Both the position numbers and the translations under genes were made by a program. Under the pieces are notes generated by a model. That model searched no databases. It saw only the letters and a program-made list of their open reading frames with translations, and had not been told where the DNA came from. Positions 1-8,918 of a DNA stretch of 64,000 bases are shown piece by piece. Source of the DNA: Gardnerella vaginalis ATCC 14018 = JCM 11026. Lineage in GTDB: Bacteria > Actinomycetota > Actinomycetes > Actinomycetales > Bifidobacteriaceae. Position 1 is the stretch's first letter. Every line of letters begins with the position of its first letter. The stretch covers positions 558,001 to 622,000 of the forward strand of contig NZ_AP012332.1 of NCBI RefSeq assembly GCF_001042655.1, written 5' to 3'.

Positions 1-326
1 TCTCCACCGTGTACGGTGTCGTAATAGTGCCATTGCCAGCAATCTTTTTCTATGTTTCCTAATGATGCTGCGATTCCACCTTCGGCAGAACCTGTATGAG
101 ACCTTAACGCTTGAAGCTTGCAAATCACTAATATTTTAGGCTGTTTTCCTTGAGATTTTAGCGTTTTATATTCTTCAGATTTCACTAATCCCAGTGCTGC
201 AGAAAGTCCTGCTGCTCCTGCGCCGATAATCACAACATCGTATGATGATTGCTCTACTTGTATTTGCACAGTTTTTTCTTTAACTGTAGTAGTATTTTCT
301 TTTTGCTGACTCAAGTTTGACTGCAT
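1..326 (-). CDS. SdhA/FrdA-type flavoprotein subunit (N-terminal part, cut by window edge)
   Basis: Only the first ~108 residues lie in the window; the gene runs leftwards past position 1. After a polar ~28-residue leader comes the dinucleotide-binding motif [15 protein letters not shown], then [17 protein letters not shown] and a [10 protein letters not shown] stretch. These match the start of succinate dehydrogenase/fumarate reductase flavoproteins (the histidine that carries covalent FAD in that family lies in the SHT motif). The ATG at 324-326 follows dprA by about 30 nt with only a weak GAGAAAAT ribosome site, so co-transcription with dprA is likely. In fermentative Bifidobacteriaceae such a subunit would more plausibly reduce fumarate or feed an L-aspartate oxidase-like reaction than run a TCA cycle; that part is inference, and the truncated C-terminus prevents a finer call. 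Confidence 0.75.
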   Translation of the reverse strand, partial: MQSNLSQQKENTTTVKEKTVQIQVEQSSYDVVIIGAGAAGLSAALGLVKSEEYKTLKSQGKQPKILVICKLQALRSHTGSAEGGIAASLGNIEKDCWQWHYYDTVHGG

Positions 327-355
327 AACATTTATTTTCTCATATTTTCTGCTTT

Positions 356-1870
356 TTATTTAAGATTTTTCCTATTTAAACTAAAAACACCATTTTGGTT
401 TTTGACTATTCCATTTAATTCAAGAATTGCTATTTCTCCAGAAATCTTAGATATTGAAAAATCATTATTTGAGTTTGTATGAAGCATGATTGCGTGTATA
501 TTGTCAATGTTTGCGCATATTTTTTTGCTCTTACACTCTTGAATTGCTTTCAATACAATTTTTTGAAAATCATTACATGTATCTGGAATAATATTGTTAT
601 TGCTTAAAGAGTGTGGCAAATAATGGTGGGAATTAGGATAGATACTATCTATATCATTTTGTGAACATATCATCATAGCTTTTCCATCGTGAATAAGCAT
701 ATTGCATCCAGCATTACTCGGTGATGTTACATCTCCTGGAACAGAATAAATCTCGCGATTTAAGCTATTCGCCCAGTTTGCTGTGTTTAAAGCTCCAGAT
801 CGTAATCGTGCTTGAGATACTATTACCTTGCTAGCAATAGCCGCAATAAGGCGATTTCTTAGTAAGAATCTACGTGCAACAGGAGTAGTGTCTGGACATA
901 GTTCACTAATGCATGCTCCGCCGCTAGAAAGAATAGCATCAAAAAGTTGAGCATTGCTTGAAGGTCCCATTTTGTTCAAACCTCCAGCAAAAACAACAAT
1001 TGTTTTGCCAACAGGATTAACATTTGCTACATGAGAGTCTAAAGCATCCAAGGTTCCCCAATGAGCTGCAGCGTCAATACCATAAGCTCCGCCAGAAATA
1101 ACTGTGTGCCCCTTTTTAGCGCACGATTTAGCGAATGTAAAGCTAAGCTCGTATCCGTAGTCATTGCAACCTCTAGAGCCAACAATCGCAAGTGGCTGAT
1201 TACATTGAATAAGCGCGTTGGGATCTCCAATTCCCCACAAACACAATGGGGGAGCTACTTGGCATTGGGTTGCTAAATCTTGTAGCTGTTTTGGCCAATA
1301 TTTACTGTTTGGTGAAATAATCCATTGCGTTCCGTTAGAACTAAACCATCTTTTAAGTTGATTTGAATCCCAAGAAGGCAATTGTTTTAGTCTTAAACAC
1401 CATTTTTTAATGGATCTGTGTAATATATCAAAATTGTTAATAGCAATTTTATTGTCAGCATTATTGCTTCCCCATATTTTAAGACCTTTCAGAAAATATT
1501 CTTCTAAAACAGAAACTTTTGAGTGATTTTTTATAATGTTAAGAATTTTTCCATTATTTTCTAAATCATCTAAATTCGATTTAGTCTGGTTTTCTAAAGA
1601 TCCGTCTATGTAAAAATCATCTTGACAGCAGCCATTTTGCAGATTTAATTCTAGCTGCTTGTTTTTTGTTTTACCAATAGATTCACTTATAGATTCGCAA
1701 ATAAGGTGAAGTGCTTCCACAATACTGCCAGTGTTTACTGACCCTATTACAAGTGTGTACATTATTGCATCTGCGCCATCAATACAAAATGTGAGTATTG
1801 CGCGCGATAAAGTATCGTTATCTATTCTGTAAGTATTGTTGTTGCCATTTATGCTATTAATATTGTTCAT
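356..1870 (-). CDS. dprA: DNA processing protein DprA/Smf
   Basis: 504-residue DprA. The Rossmann-like ssDNA-binding core is clear: [24 protein letters not shown], the basic [10 protein letters not shown] segment, [11 protein letters not shown] and [14 protein letters not shown]. The family protects incoming single-stranded DNA and loads RecA during transformation. A C-terminal winged-helix-like tail (from about residue 430) ends the protein. It is longer than the usual ~360-400 residues because of a ~130-residue N-terminal region rich in Asn and Ser. Its ATG overlaps the comM stop by four bases (ATGA), which indicates translational coupling in a yraN-comM-dprA operon. Natural competence is not shown by this alone. 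Confidence 0.93.
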   Translation of the reverse strand: MNNINSINGNNNTYRIDNDTLSRAILTFCIDGADAIMYTLVIGSVNTGSIVEALHLICESISESIGKTKNKQLELNLQNGCCQDDFYIDGSLENQTKSNLDDLENNGKILNIIKNHSKVSVLEEYFLKGLKIWGSNNADNKIAINNFDILHRSIKKWCLRLKQLPSWDSNQLKRWFSSNGTQWIISPNSKYWPKQLQDLATQCQVAPPLCLWGIGDPNALIQCNQPLAIVGSRGCNDYGYELSFTFAKSCAKKGHTVISGGAYGIDAAAHWGTLDALDSHVANVNPVGKTIVVFAGGLNKMGPSSNAQLFDAILSSGGACISELCPDTTPVARRFLLRNRLIAAIASKVIVSQARLRSGALNTANWANSLNREIYSVPGDVTSPSNAGCNMLIHDGKAMMICSQNDIDSIYPNSHHYLPHSLSNNNIIPDTCNDFQKIVLKAIQECKSKKICANIDNIHAIMLHTNSNNDFSISKISGEIAILELNGIVKNQNGVFSLNRKNLK

Positions 1871-3552
1871 ATTCTGGTCCTTAAACTAATTGCCTGAGCC
1901 ATGTCAGTTAAATCTGGAGAAGTGTGCCCATAAAGATCAGCTAAAGTCCATGCAAGCCTTAAAGCTCGATCTGCTCCGCGTAAACTCAACTTGTGGTTTT
2001 CAAGTGATTTATTAATCAACTCAATAGCGTATTTAGATGTGTATTTTCTAAGCCATGTTCCAGACGCTTGAGCGTTACAACTCCATCCGAGTTTTCTAAA
2101 ACGATTTTGAGCAACCAGCCTTGCGTTTTTTACGTTTTCTCGCATCATTGCACTAGTTAGAATTTTTTCTGACATTTGACTAGATCCATGTTCTGATTGC
2201 GCTTTTGAAGTAATAATTTTTTCTACAGGTGGAACATCCATTTGAATATCAATCCTGTCTAGAATTGGTCCAGAAAGTCTAGAAAAATAACGTATTCGTT
2301 CCTTCTCTTTGCATGTGCATCGTTCGCCATTGCCATAGGCGTATCCGCATGGGCATGGATTTGCTGCGATAACAAGTTGGAATTTAGCAGGATATAATGT
2401 TGTTCCTTTAGATCTTGAAACAGCTATATGACCAGATTCCAATGGTTCTCTAAGAGTTTGCAAAACTCTTGGTGAGAATTCTGGAGCTTCATCCATAAAC
2501 AAAACTCCACAATGTGCACGAGTTATTATTCCAGGCTTGGCTAGACCTGCGCCTCCTCCTATAAGAGATGCTGCAGAAGATGTATGATGAGGTGCCTCAA
2601 AAGGCGGAACATCTGTTATTCCATAGTATGGTAGTGTTCCGCAAAGTGACCTAATAGATGCCACTTCAAGCTGTTCTTGTTCGTTTAGTGGGCACATGAT
2701 GCTTGGCATTCTAGATGCCAGCATAGTTTTACCAGATCCTGGAGGTCCAATCATCATAACGTGGTGTCCGCCAGCTGCAGCTACTTGCAATGCCCACTTT
2801 GTGTGTTCTTGCCCTAATACTTCCGACATATCACCGATTTCTCCTAGCGGATTGGCGCTTTTTATTGGATCAACATTATCCGTATTATTCATGTTTGAAG
2901 TCGTATTATCGTTAAGTGCTGATTTGGAATAGAGTCTTGTATTATCGATTTCTTTAATATGAAGATGATCATAAGGGTTAATTGCTTTTAATGCTCGTTC
3001 TCTGTTCTTTTCGGCAATCGGTCTAGCCTTGTTTTCTAATTTCCCGTTTAGTTCGTCTACCAAATCTAAAATGTGTTTAATCCCAATTACTTCAATTCCA
3101 TTTATCAGCTTGGCTTCTGAAAGATTTTCGTAGGGAATAATCATTTTTGTAATATTTTTTTGCTTGGCATATAAACAAATTGGTAGCATGCCTTGAATTG
3201 GTAGAACTGACCCATCTAAGTTAAGTTCTCCTAAAATAATCGTATTTTCTAGCTCGTTAAGTGGAATAATTCCTCTAGCACTAAGTATGCTTGCTGCAAT
3301 TGCAAGATCGTAAGATGCTCCACTTTTTGGCATAGACGCAGGTGAAAGATTCACTGTTAACCTTGTTTCTGGCCATTCGCAGCGTAAAGACGTATATGCT
3401 GATTTAACTCGTTCTCTCGCCTCGCTTAAAGAGGTGTCAGGAAGACCAATAATAGAGAATCCTGGCAATCCACTAGATATGAATGCCTGCAATTGTATTG
3501 TAAAGGCTTTCAAACCCAGTAATCCTACAGATAATGCGTTTCCAATAACCAT
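1867..3552 (-). CDS. comM: ComM/YifB family Mg-chelatase-like AAA+ ATPase
   Basis: 561 residues. The N-terminal ~190 residues are the YifB-specific domain (LKAFTIQLQAFISSGLPGFSIIGLPD), followed by an AAA+ core with Walker A GPPGSGKTML, Walker B-like LFMDEAPEF and a zinc-like CPCGYAYGN...CTC cluster. The C-terminal Mg-chelatase-type domain holds the LRGADRALRLAWTLADL segment. ComM is a hexameric helicase that drives branch migration when transformed DNA is integrated. A ~50-residue Asn/Asp/Ser-rich linker lies between the first domain and the ATPase. The start ATG shares one base with the yraN stop, and dprA overlaps the stop codon, so the three genes form one tightly packed transcription unit. 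Confidence 0.93.
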   Translation of the reverse strand: MVIGNALSVGLLGLKAFTIQLQAFISSGLPGFSIIGLPDTSLSEARERVKSAYTSLRCEWPETRLTVNLSPASMPKSGASYDLAIAASILSARGIIPLNELENTIILGELNLDGSVLPIQGMLPICLYAKQKNITKMIIPYENLSEAKLINGIEVIGIKHILDLVDELNGKLENKARPIAEKNRERALKAINPYDHLHIKEIDNTRLYSKSALNDNTTSNMNNTDNVDPIKSANPLGEIGDMSEVLGQEHTKWALQVAAAGGHHVMMIGPPGSGKTMLASRMPSIMCPLNEQEQLEVASIRSLCGTLPYYGITDVPPFEAPHHTSSAASLIGGGAGLAKPGIITRAHCGVLFMDEAPEFSPRVLQTLREPLESGHIAVSRSKGTTLYPAKFQLVIAANPCPCGYAYGNGERCTCKEKERIRYFSRLSGPILDRIDIQMDVPPVEKIITSKAQSEHGSSQMSEKILTSAMMRENVKNARLVAQNRFRKLGWSCNAQASGTWLRKYTSKYAIELINKSLENHKLSLRGADRALRLAWTLADLYGHTSPDLTDMAQAISLRTRI

Positions 3553-4013
3553 TAGAATGCTCCTAAAATGTGACGTAGTTGAATATTTTTATCTTTTGAA
3601 ATTAGTATTGATACAACGTCGAATCGTATTTTTCTGTGTTTAAAAAAGTTGTGCTCGTCTAACCACTTAAATCCAGCTTTATGTGTTTTTAAGCATTTTT
3701 CGTTTGTTACTGCTTCTAGTGGAGTTCCAAATCTTACGCTTCGTCTCGTTTTTACTTCTATGAATACAATTCTTCCAAACGGATCCATCATCACAACATC
3801 AAGCTCTCCAAAACGACTATGCCAATTTCTGTCTAATAGAATCCAATTTTTAAGAATTAGTTTTAGAGATGCGTATTCTTCTCCAAGATTTCCTATTGTT
3901 TTATTAGGGATTGAAAAATCGCATAGTTCTACTTCAATTTCTGCTATGCGATTTAAAATTTCTTCTTTTAATCCCACGCCATCCGTGCAATATTCGTTTT
4001 GCTTATATGTCAT
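3552..4013 (-). CDS. YraN family (UPF0102) endonuclease-fold protein
   Basis: 153 residues. The restriction-endonuclease-like core reads GNLGEEYASLKL, RNWHSRFGELDVVMMDPFGRIVFIEVKTR: a family GE-D-ExK pattern with E of GELD and the EVK motif in place. The last ~50 residues end in KIRFDVVSIL, also typical. The ~35-residue N-terminal addition is not part of the family core. YraN proteins are commonly next to comM/dprA and are assumed to act on DNA, but no firm biochemical role is known. It is first in the yraN-comM-dprA operon. Confidence 0.88.
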   Translation of the reverse strand: MTYKQNEYCTDGVGLKEEILNRIAEIEVELCDFSIPNKTIGNLGEEYASLKLILKNWILLDRNWHSRFGELDVVMMDPFGRIVFIEVKTRRSVRFGTPLEAVTNEKCLKTHKAGFKWLDEHNFFKHRKIRFDVVSILISKDKNIQLRHILGAF

Positions 4014-4245
4014 ATTGCTATTTCATCAACACTAAAAACGAATTACCAGATTTTTCAATCAATGTGGTTAAAGGATGTTTTTGGCGTGTTGCGTTGGTTT
4101 TAAAGGGAAATTAGCACATAAATATAATTCATATTTTTTTTTTATTATGCGTTAATTGTGATTATTTTTAAATCTTTTTCATCTTTTATAAAGAATCGCC
4201 TACAGTATTAATGAAAACTATATAAATATATGCAATACTTGAATT

Positions 4246-6384
4246 ATGCAAATTAGACCAGGTTCTATGTATCCGCTTGGAGCTACCTACGACGGTGCAG
4301 GCGTGAACTTCGCATTGTTCTCTGAGGTGGCAAAGCATGTTGAGCTATGCTTGTTCGATGAGCAAGACAATGAGACTCGCATCGATATGACCGAGCAGAA
4401 TTCTTACGTTTGGCATACTTACATATCTGGAATACAGCCAGGGCAGAGATACGGTTATCGTGTGCATGGACCGTATGATCCAAATCATGGATTATGGTGT
4501 AATCCAAACAAACTTCTTTTGGACCCTTATGCAAAGGCAATAGAAGGCAATATTGACGGTGACGAAAGCCTATTTTCGTATTGGTTTGCTAATCCAGATG
4601 ATTTAGCCGCAATGAACACTTTGGATTCTGCAGATCACACTATGAAAGCAGCTGTTATTAACCCATATTTTGATTGGGGTAACGACCAGCATCCAATGAT
4701 TCCGTACCACGATAGCGTGATTTACGAGGCTCATGTTAGAGGAATGACGAATTTAAATCGTAATGTTCCTCCAGAAATTCGTGGAACATACGCAGGTTTA
4801 GCTCATCCAAGTGTAATATCTTACTTAAAAAAGCTTGGTATTACTGCTATTGAGCTTATGCCTATCCACCAGTTTGTAAATGATTCTTTCTTGCAAAATA
4901 AGGGATTAAGCAATTATTGGGGATATAACACCATTGGATTCTTTGCTCCTCAGAATTCGTACTCGAGTTCTGGACAACGTGGCGAGCAAGTTAACGAATT
5001 CAAGGCAATGGTTAAGGCGTACCATGCTGCAGGAATGGAAGTTATTCTAGACGTTGTTTACAACCATACCGCTGAAGGAAACGATAGAGGTCCAACCTTA
5101 AGCTTCCGCGGAATCGACAATCGCGCATACTATCGTCTTGTAGATAACGATCAGAGACATTACTTCGATACTACTGGTACTGGAAATTCGCTTCTTATGC
5201 GTTCTCCTAAAGCATTGCGACTAATCACAGACAGCTTGCGCTATTGGGTAACTGAAATGCACGTAGACGGATTCCGATTTGACTTGGCGGCAACGCTTGC
5301 TCGTCAATTCCAAGAAGTAGATAAGCTTTCTGCATTCTTCGACATTATTGAGCAAGACCCTATTATTTCTAGCGTAAAACTTATTGCAGAGCCTTGGGAT
5401 ATTGGCGTAGGAGGATATCAAGTTGGAGGATTCCCTCCAAGTTGGTCCGAGTGGAATGGTCGCTACCGCGATTGCGTACGCGATTTTTGGCGCTCGCAGC
5501 CTTCGACTTTGCCTGAATTTGCAAGCCGACTTATGGGAAGCTCCGATTTATATGAGCAAAATGGACGTAAGCCTGTAGCTTCTGTAAACTTTATTACCGC
5601 TCACGATGGTTTTACTATGAACGATTTGGTGAGCTATAACGAAAAGCATAATGAAGCGAATAAAGAAGGTAATAACGACGGTGCTAACGATAATCGTTCG
5701 TGGAATTGTGGAGTAGAAGGTCCTACTAATATTCACGATGTTAACGAACTTCGTCAACGTCAAATGCGAAACCTGTTCTCAACTTTGTTGATGAGCCAGG
5801 GCATTCCTATGATTTGCGCTGGTGACGAGATTATGCGTACTCAAAATGGAAACAACAACGCATATTGCCAAGATAATGCTATTTCTTGGATTAATTGGGA
5901 TTTTAATTCCACACAAAAAGATATGTTTGATTTTGTTTCTAAGCTTATTCATTTAAGACTAGATCATCCTGTTCTTCACAGGCGTAGATTCTTTACTGGT
6001 CGAGAACCAGGGGATGATGTTTCAGAGATTCCACAAGTAGAATGGTTTGATCATACTGGTTCTGTTATGGATATGGAGGCATGGAGTAATACTCATGCTC
6101 TTTCGGTAATGATTTATTTGAATGGTTCAGATATTCCAGAAACCGATTGGTATGGAAGCAGAATGGTAGATAATGACTTCCTTCTTATTTTCAATGCGCA
6201 TTATGAGCCTATAACATTTACTTTGCCAGATAAGAATTATGGTGAAAAGTGGACTCTTGTTGTGGACACTCATAATCCAAAAGGACCGCAATTGCATTAT
6301 GAATCAGGATTCAATATTGTTGCTCAATCGCGAAGTTTCCTTCTGCTTATGAGTGAAAATCAAGAAGAAAATAATCTAGCATAA
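4246..6384 (+). CDS. glgX: glycogen debranching enzyme GlgX (isoamylase type, GH13)
   Basis: 712 residues, normal for GlgX. The N-terminal CBM48-like domain (PLGATYDGAGVNFALFSEVAKHVELCLFD) is followed by a GH13 barrel: VILDVVYNHTAEGN (region I), VDGFRFDLAATLAR with the nucleophile Asp (II), LIAEPWDIG with the acid Glu (III) and FITAHDGFTMNDLVSYNEKH (IV). The enzyme cleaves alpha-1,6 branch linkages in glycogen after phosphorylase trimming. The start MQIRPGSMYPLG fits bifidobacterial homologues, but there is no Shine-Dalgarno sequence before the ATG. An A+T-rich TATAAA-like -10 at about 4221 would leave only a very short leader. Transcription ends at the strong hairpin at 6407-6452. Confidence 0.95.
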   Translation: MQIRPGSMYPLGATYDGAGVNFALFSEVAKHVELCLFDEQDNETRIDMTEQNSYVWHTYISGIQPGQRYGYRVHGPYDPNHGLWCNPNKLLLDPYAKAIEGNIDGDESLFSYWFANPDDLAAMNTLDSADHTMKAAVINPYFDWGNDQHPMIPYHDSVIYEAHVRGMTNLNRNVPPEIRGTYAGLAHPSVISYLKKLGITAIELMPIHQFVNDSFLQNKGLSNYWGYNTIGFFAPQNSYSSSGQRGEQVNEFKAMVKAYHAAGMEVILDVVYNHTAEGNDRGPTLSFRGIDNRAYYRLVDNDQRHYFDTTGTGNSLLMRSPKALRLITDSLRYWVTEMHVDGFRFDLAATLARQFQEVDKLSAFFDIIEQDPIISSVKLIAEPWDIGVGGYQVGGFPPSWSEWNGRYRDCVRDFWRSQPSTLPEFASRLMGSSDLYEQNGRKPVASVNFITAHDGFTMNDLVSYNEKHNEANKEGNNDGANDNRSWNCGVEGPTNIHDVNELRQRQMRNLFSTLLMSQGIPMICAGDEIMRTQNGNNNAYCQDNAISWINWDFNSTQKDMFDFVSKLIHLRLDHPVLHRRRFFTGREPGDDVSEIPQVEWFDHTGSVMDMEAWSNTHALSVMIYLNGSDIPETDWYGSRMVDNDFLLIFNAHYEPITFTLPDKNYGEKWTLVVDTHNPKGPQLHYESGFNIVAQSRSFLLLMSENQEENNLA

Positions 6385-6406
6385 AAATATTCATATATAA
6401 AACTAA

Positions 6407-6452
6407 TTGAGGCTTAGATTCTAAAAACTAGATTCTAAGCCTCAACTTTTTT
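6407..6452. terminator. terminator between glgX and the convergent membrane-protein gene
   Basis: A perfect 12-bp stem (ttgaggcttaga / tctaagcctcaa, 6407-6418 and 6434-6445) has a 15-nt loop and is followed by a T run on the plus strand. The T-rich complement on the other side makes it plausibly bidirectional, serving both converging genes. Confidence 0.85.
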
Positions 6453-6457
6453 ATTGA

Positions 6458-7555
6458 TTAACCTATATCATATTGAATATTGTTTTTAGAATGTTCATTT
6501 ATTTTAATTTGCAAACGGTCGCTTTGCATTGCAGCGACCTGTCTTGAAAATACTATTATCCATCCTAAAAAGAGTAAACAAGATAATGCTTCTACATTAG
6601 TTAATGTGTTATGACCCTGCACCCATTGATTTCCAACCCATGCGGTAAGGACTACTGCTAAATCTGAAGCTACGTAGAATGTTTTAGAAAGTCTAGGAGC
6701 AAGCCAAGGAAGGCAAATAAGCATAGTGCAAATAAGACCAGTAACACCTCTTGCACATAAATCATGTATAACTGGGTGAGGAGTGTATCTAAATGTTCCT
6801 ATGCCAATAAACGCAATTCCCCCCAAAATTAGTAATGTAGCCATAATGGTGGTTCTAGTTTTAAAGTGTTTTGTAATATTAGTGTCTTTATGTTGCAAAA
6901 TTTCTTTCTGAGTGGCAACGAACTCTGTTATAGCAAAGTAGCTTGTAATAATAATGCATATTCCAGATAAAATCAGCGTAGCATTAAACATGCTTGCAGC
7001 AAATGTTGTTTTATCTCCTAGTTGAGAGAAGTTATTGTTGTACCAATACGGGTCGTCGGATGTCAATCCAGCTGTTGCTGCACCAGAAATCACAAATAGT
7101 GGTAGCAGTGATGCAACGGTTTTCGCCTCTAAGAGTTCCGCTTGAACCAGAGTTGCGTATCCAACAATTCCACTTAAAGCACAACAAAGTACAGGAAGAT
7201 AACTGTTTACTGCGCTTCTTCCAATAATGCTATTGATTATAGAAAGCAGAGCGAAAGACATAAGCAGCATTGTTGCGCCATAAATCGTAGATAATGCGAT
7301 TATTTCAAAAGCATGTTTTGCAATTTGTAGCCAATTCTTTTTAAGTATTTCTTTGTGTGTTCTTAAATATCCGACTACAAAAGTACACATGCTGCAAATA
7401 GCCACTATTCCAGATGCTACCGTAAATAATCGTTGCGTAACTTGCCAAATCGCTGGCATAGTTTTCATGTATACAGACATTACGACTATGCTGAATATTG
7501 CACAAGCTAAAAAAGCTATTAATCCAGCCGCTGCTGCACGCTGAAAACGCCCCAT
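6458..7555 (-). CDS. multi-spanning membrane protein, function unknown (DUF998-like)
   Basis: 365 residues with about nine or ten hydrophobic segments, a short basic N-terminus (MGRFQR) and a polar C-terminal tail. The second half contains NNFSQLGDKTTFAASMFNATLIL, then two helices on, HPVIHDLCARGVTGL; this resembles the DUF998 membrane family but I cannot confirm it by eye. No catalytic or transport motif is evident. It stands alone: convergent with glgX (shared terminator) and divergent from tRNA-Pro. No function is assigned. Confidence 0.7.
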   Translation of the reverse strand: MGRFQRAAAAGLIAFLACAIFSIVVMSVYMKTMPAIWQVTQRLFTVASGIVAICSMCTFVVGYLRTHKEILKKNWLQIAKHAFEIIALSTIYGATMLLMSFALLSIINSIIGRSAVNSYLPVLCCALSGIVGYATLVQAELLEAKTVASLLPLFVISGAATAGLTSDDPYWYNNNFSQLGDKTTFAASMFNATLILSGICIIITSYFAITEFVATQKEILQHKDTNITKHFKTRTTIMATLLILGGIAFIGIGTFRYTPHPVIHDLCARGVTGLICTMLICLPWLAPRLSKTFYVASDLAVVLTAWVGNQWVQGHNTLTNVEALSCLLFLGWIIVFSRQVAAMQSDRLQIKINEHSKNNIQYDIG

Positions 7556-7689
7556 GCTAACCTCTAAAATCTATCGCCTATTTTCAATGCTATTTATATT
7601 CTATCGCGCGTGTTGCAAATTTGCGTTTGTCTGCGATGTGCGCTATTGTAGTTGATTGTGCTTGGAGCTGGTAGTCAGCTTGGAACCCT

Positions 7690-7763
7690 CGGGGTGTAGC
7701 GCAGTTTGGTAGCGCGCCTGCTTTGGGAGCAGGATGTCGCAGGTTCGAATCCTGTCACCCCGA
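7690..7763 (+). tRNA. tRNA-Pro (anticodon TGG)
   Basis: The 74-nt cloverleaf has acceptor CGGGGTG paired with CACCCCG, the D-loop element AGTTTGGTAGCGC, anticodon stem CCTGC/GCAGG with loop TTTGGGA (anticodon TGG), and T arm AGGTTCGAATCCT. The discriminator base is A and CCA is not encoded. A short T tract directly downstream probably ends transcription. Confidence 0.97.
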
Positions 7764-7977
7764 CTTTTTTGTATTTGCTTGTATTTACTTGTTTTTGTGT
7801 AATTTTTAATTAAACTGTGTACGTAGTTGTGTACTTATATAAATGTGTTTATACAAAATTGCGTATTTGCATTTTCAACACTTACTATACAAAAAAGTAC
7901 TCTATGTGTATTCTTGAAAAGGTGAGTTTTTGATGCATTATTTGCGTTAGATTCTTACATTGTGATTATAAATATTT
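7764..7977 (+). other. intergenic region between tRNA-Pro and the TPP riboswitch
   Basis: AT-rich, with a T run just after the tRNA. I see no convincing ORF or RNA gene. It should hold the promoter for the ykoEDC transcript, but no -35/-10 pair stands out enough to call. Confidence 0.4.
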
Positions 7978-8076
7978 GACTCGGGAGCCGTTTTTGGCTG
8001 AGAGGAAGCGAAAGCTTCGACCGATTGAACGTGTGCTAAGTAATGTTAGCAACGGATGTCGCTCTTTCCCCGTGCC
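7978..8076 (+). promoter_or_regulatory. TPP riboswitch (THI element) upstream of ykoEDC
   Basis: The conserved thi-box features appear in order: a CGGGAGCC start, the invariant GGCTGAGA segment at 7996-8003, a TTGAACGTGTG segment matching the TTGAACCTGAT consensus, the CTAAGTAATGTTAG stem-loop, and an AACGGATG tail matching the AGGGA side. It sits directly before a thiamine-precursor transporter operon, which is the expected regulon. TPP binding would lower expression. Confidence 0.85.
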
Positions 8077-8104
8077 CAAATCTTTCAATATTGAAGAAAG
8101 GCAC
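8072..8104 (+). promoter_or_regulatory. Shine-Dalgarno-sequestering hairpin (expression platform)
   Basis: GTGCC at 8072-8076 can pair with GGCAC at 8100-8104, with an inner TTCAA/TTGAA stem. The ykoE ribosome-binding site AAGAAAGG (8094-8101) lies inside the 3' arm, so this hairpin would block translation initiation. Its 5' side directly follows the riboswitch P1 3' strand, as expected for a translational switch. Confidence 0.6.
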
Positions 8105-8109
8105 TTATT

Positions 8110-8712
8110 ATGACTAATGTTTCAATTGAACATTCTAATCGCTGGCGTATTCTTGATATCGTCATAGCTGCTATTATCGCTGTTGCATCTGGCGTATTAT
8201 TCTGGGCTTGGGATATTGTGTGCGCAGCTCCTACTAATCTTTTTGCAAGCCTATTGCCTGGTGCTGAAGGTTTATCTAATGGTTTTTGGCTTTTTGCTGG
8301 ACCTTTAGCTGCAATAATCGTGCGTAAGCCTGGTGCTGCATTGTTTGCTGAAACTCTTGCTGCTTTTGTGGAACTTATGTTAGGAAATCAATGGGGTGTT
8401 GGCGGATCGTTAATCGTCGGCATTATTCAAGGTGTTGGCGCTGAACTTGCATTCATTTTCTTTATGTATAAAACATGGAATTTGCTTTCCACTGCAATAT
8501 CTGGATCGTTAGCAGGCGTAGCTTGCTTTATTTATAATTGGGTTAGCGGCGGTCAAGGCTGGAGTACTCAGTATATTGTTGCAAATCTAATTACTTCTAT
8601 TATTTCTGGTTTTATTGTTGCAGGCGTTGTAGTGTGGTTTGTTCAAAAAGCATTAGCTGCAACGGGCGTGCTTGATCGTTTTGAATCAGGACGTCCTCAA
8701 GCATTAGTGTGA
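8110..8712 (+). CDS. ykoE: ECF transporter S component YkoE (thiamine/HMP precursor uptake)
   Basis: 200 residues with about five or six membrane segments. It matches the YkoE family: WRILDIVIAAIIAVASGVLF..WD, LPGAEGLSNGFWLFAGPLAAIIVRKPGAALFAE and GNQWGVGGSLIVGIIQGVGAELAF. This is the substrate-binding integral membrane subunit of the YkoEDC ECF-type transporter, thought to import hydroxymethylpyrimidine or a related thiamine precursor. The ATG has a good AAGAAAGG site that can be sequestered. It is first in the operon and separated from ykoD by 197 nt containing an unusual large inverted repeat. Confidence 0.92.
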   Translation: MTNVSIEHSNRWRILDIVIAAIIAVASGVLFWAWDIVCAAPTNLFASLLPGAEGLSNGFWLFAGPLAAIIVRKPGAALFAETLAAFVELMLGNQWGVGGSLIVGIIQGVGAELAFIFFMYKTWNLLSTAISGSLAGVACFIYNWVSGGQGWSTQYIVANLITSIISGFIVAGVVVWFVQKALAATGVLDRFESGRPQALV

Positions 8713-8739
8713 GTTATATCTAAATACTCATTGCAACTT

Positions 8740-8786
8740 GTAAACTATCGTGTTTTGTGTAAAAAGTACAAAACACGATAGTTTAC
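8740..8786. repeat. perfect 19-bp inverted repeat between ykoE and ykoD
   Basis: Arms at 8740-8758 and 8768-8786 are exact reverse complements (gtaaactatcg.. / ..cgatagtttac) with a 9-nt A-rich loop. No T run follows, so it is not a standard terminator. It may stabilise or cleave the mRNA to tune S-subunit against ATPase levels, or be a mobile palindrome. Confidence 0.8.
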
Positions 8787-8840
8787 TCGTATGATGCTTA
8801 TATTTTATATTTGTTTTACTTTATATTTTTGAAATTGTGT

Positions 8841-8918
8841 TATGCAATTTTTATATTTTAGATTTTGCTATGCAATGAAAATTTTGCTATGCAATGAAAG
8901 TTTGTTTGTATGCAATTT
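8841..8918 (+). repeat. four copies of TATGCAAT before and at the ykoD start
   Basis: TATGCAAT occurs at 8841, 8869, 8888 and 8909. The middle two lie in an 18-19 bp near-tandem repeat containing ATGCAATGA, i.e. mini-ORFs Met-Gln-stop. The last copy is the ykoD start itself (ATGCAATTT). No Shine-Dalgarno is visible. Confidence 0.7.
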
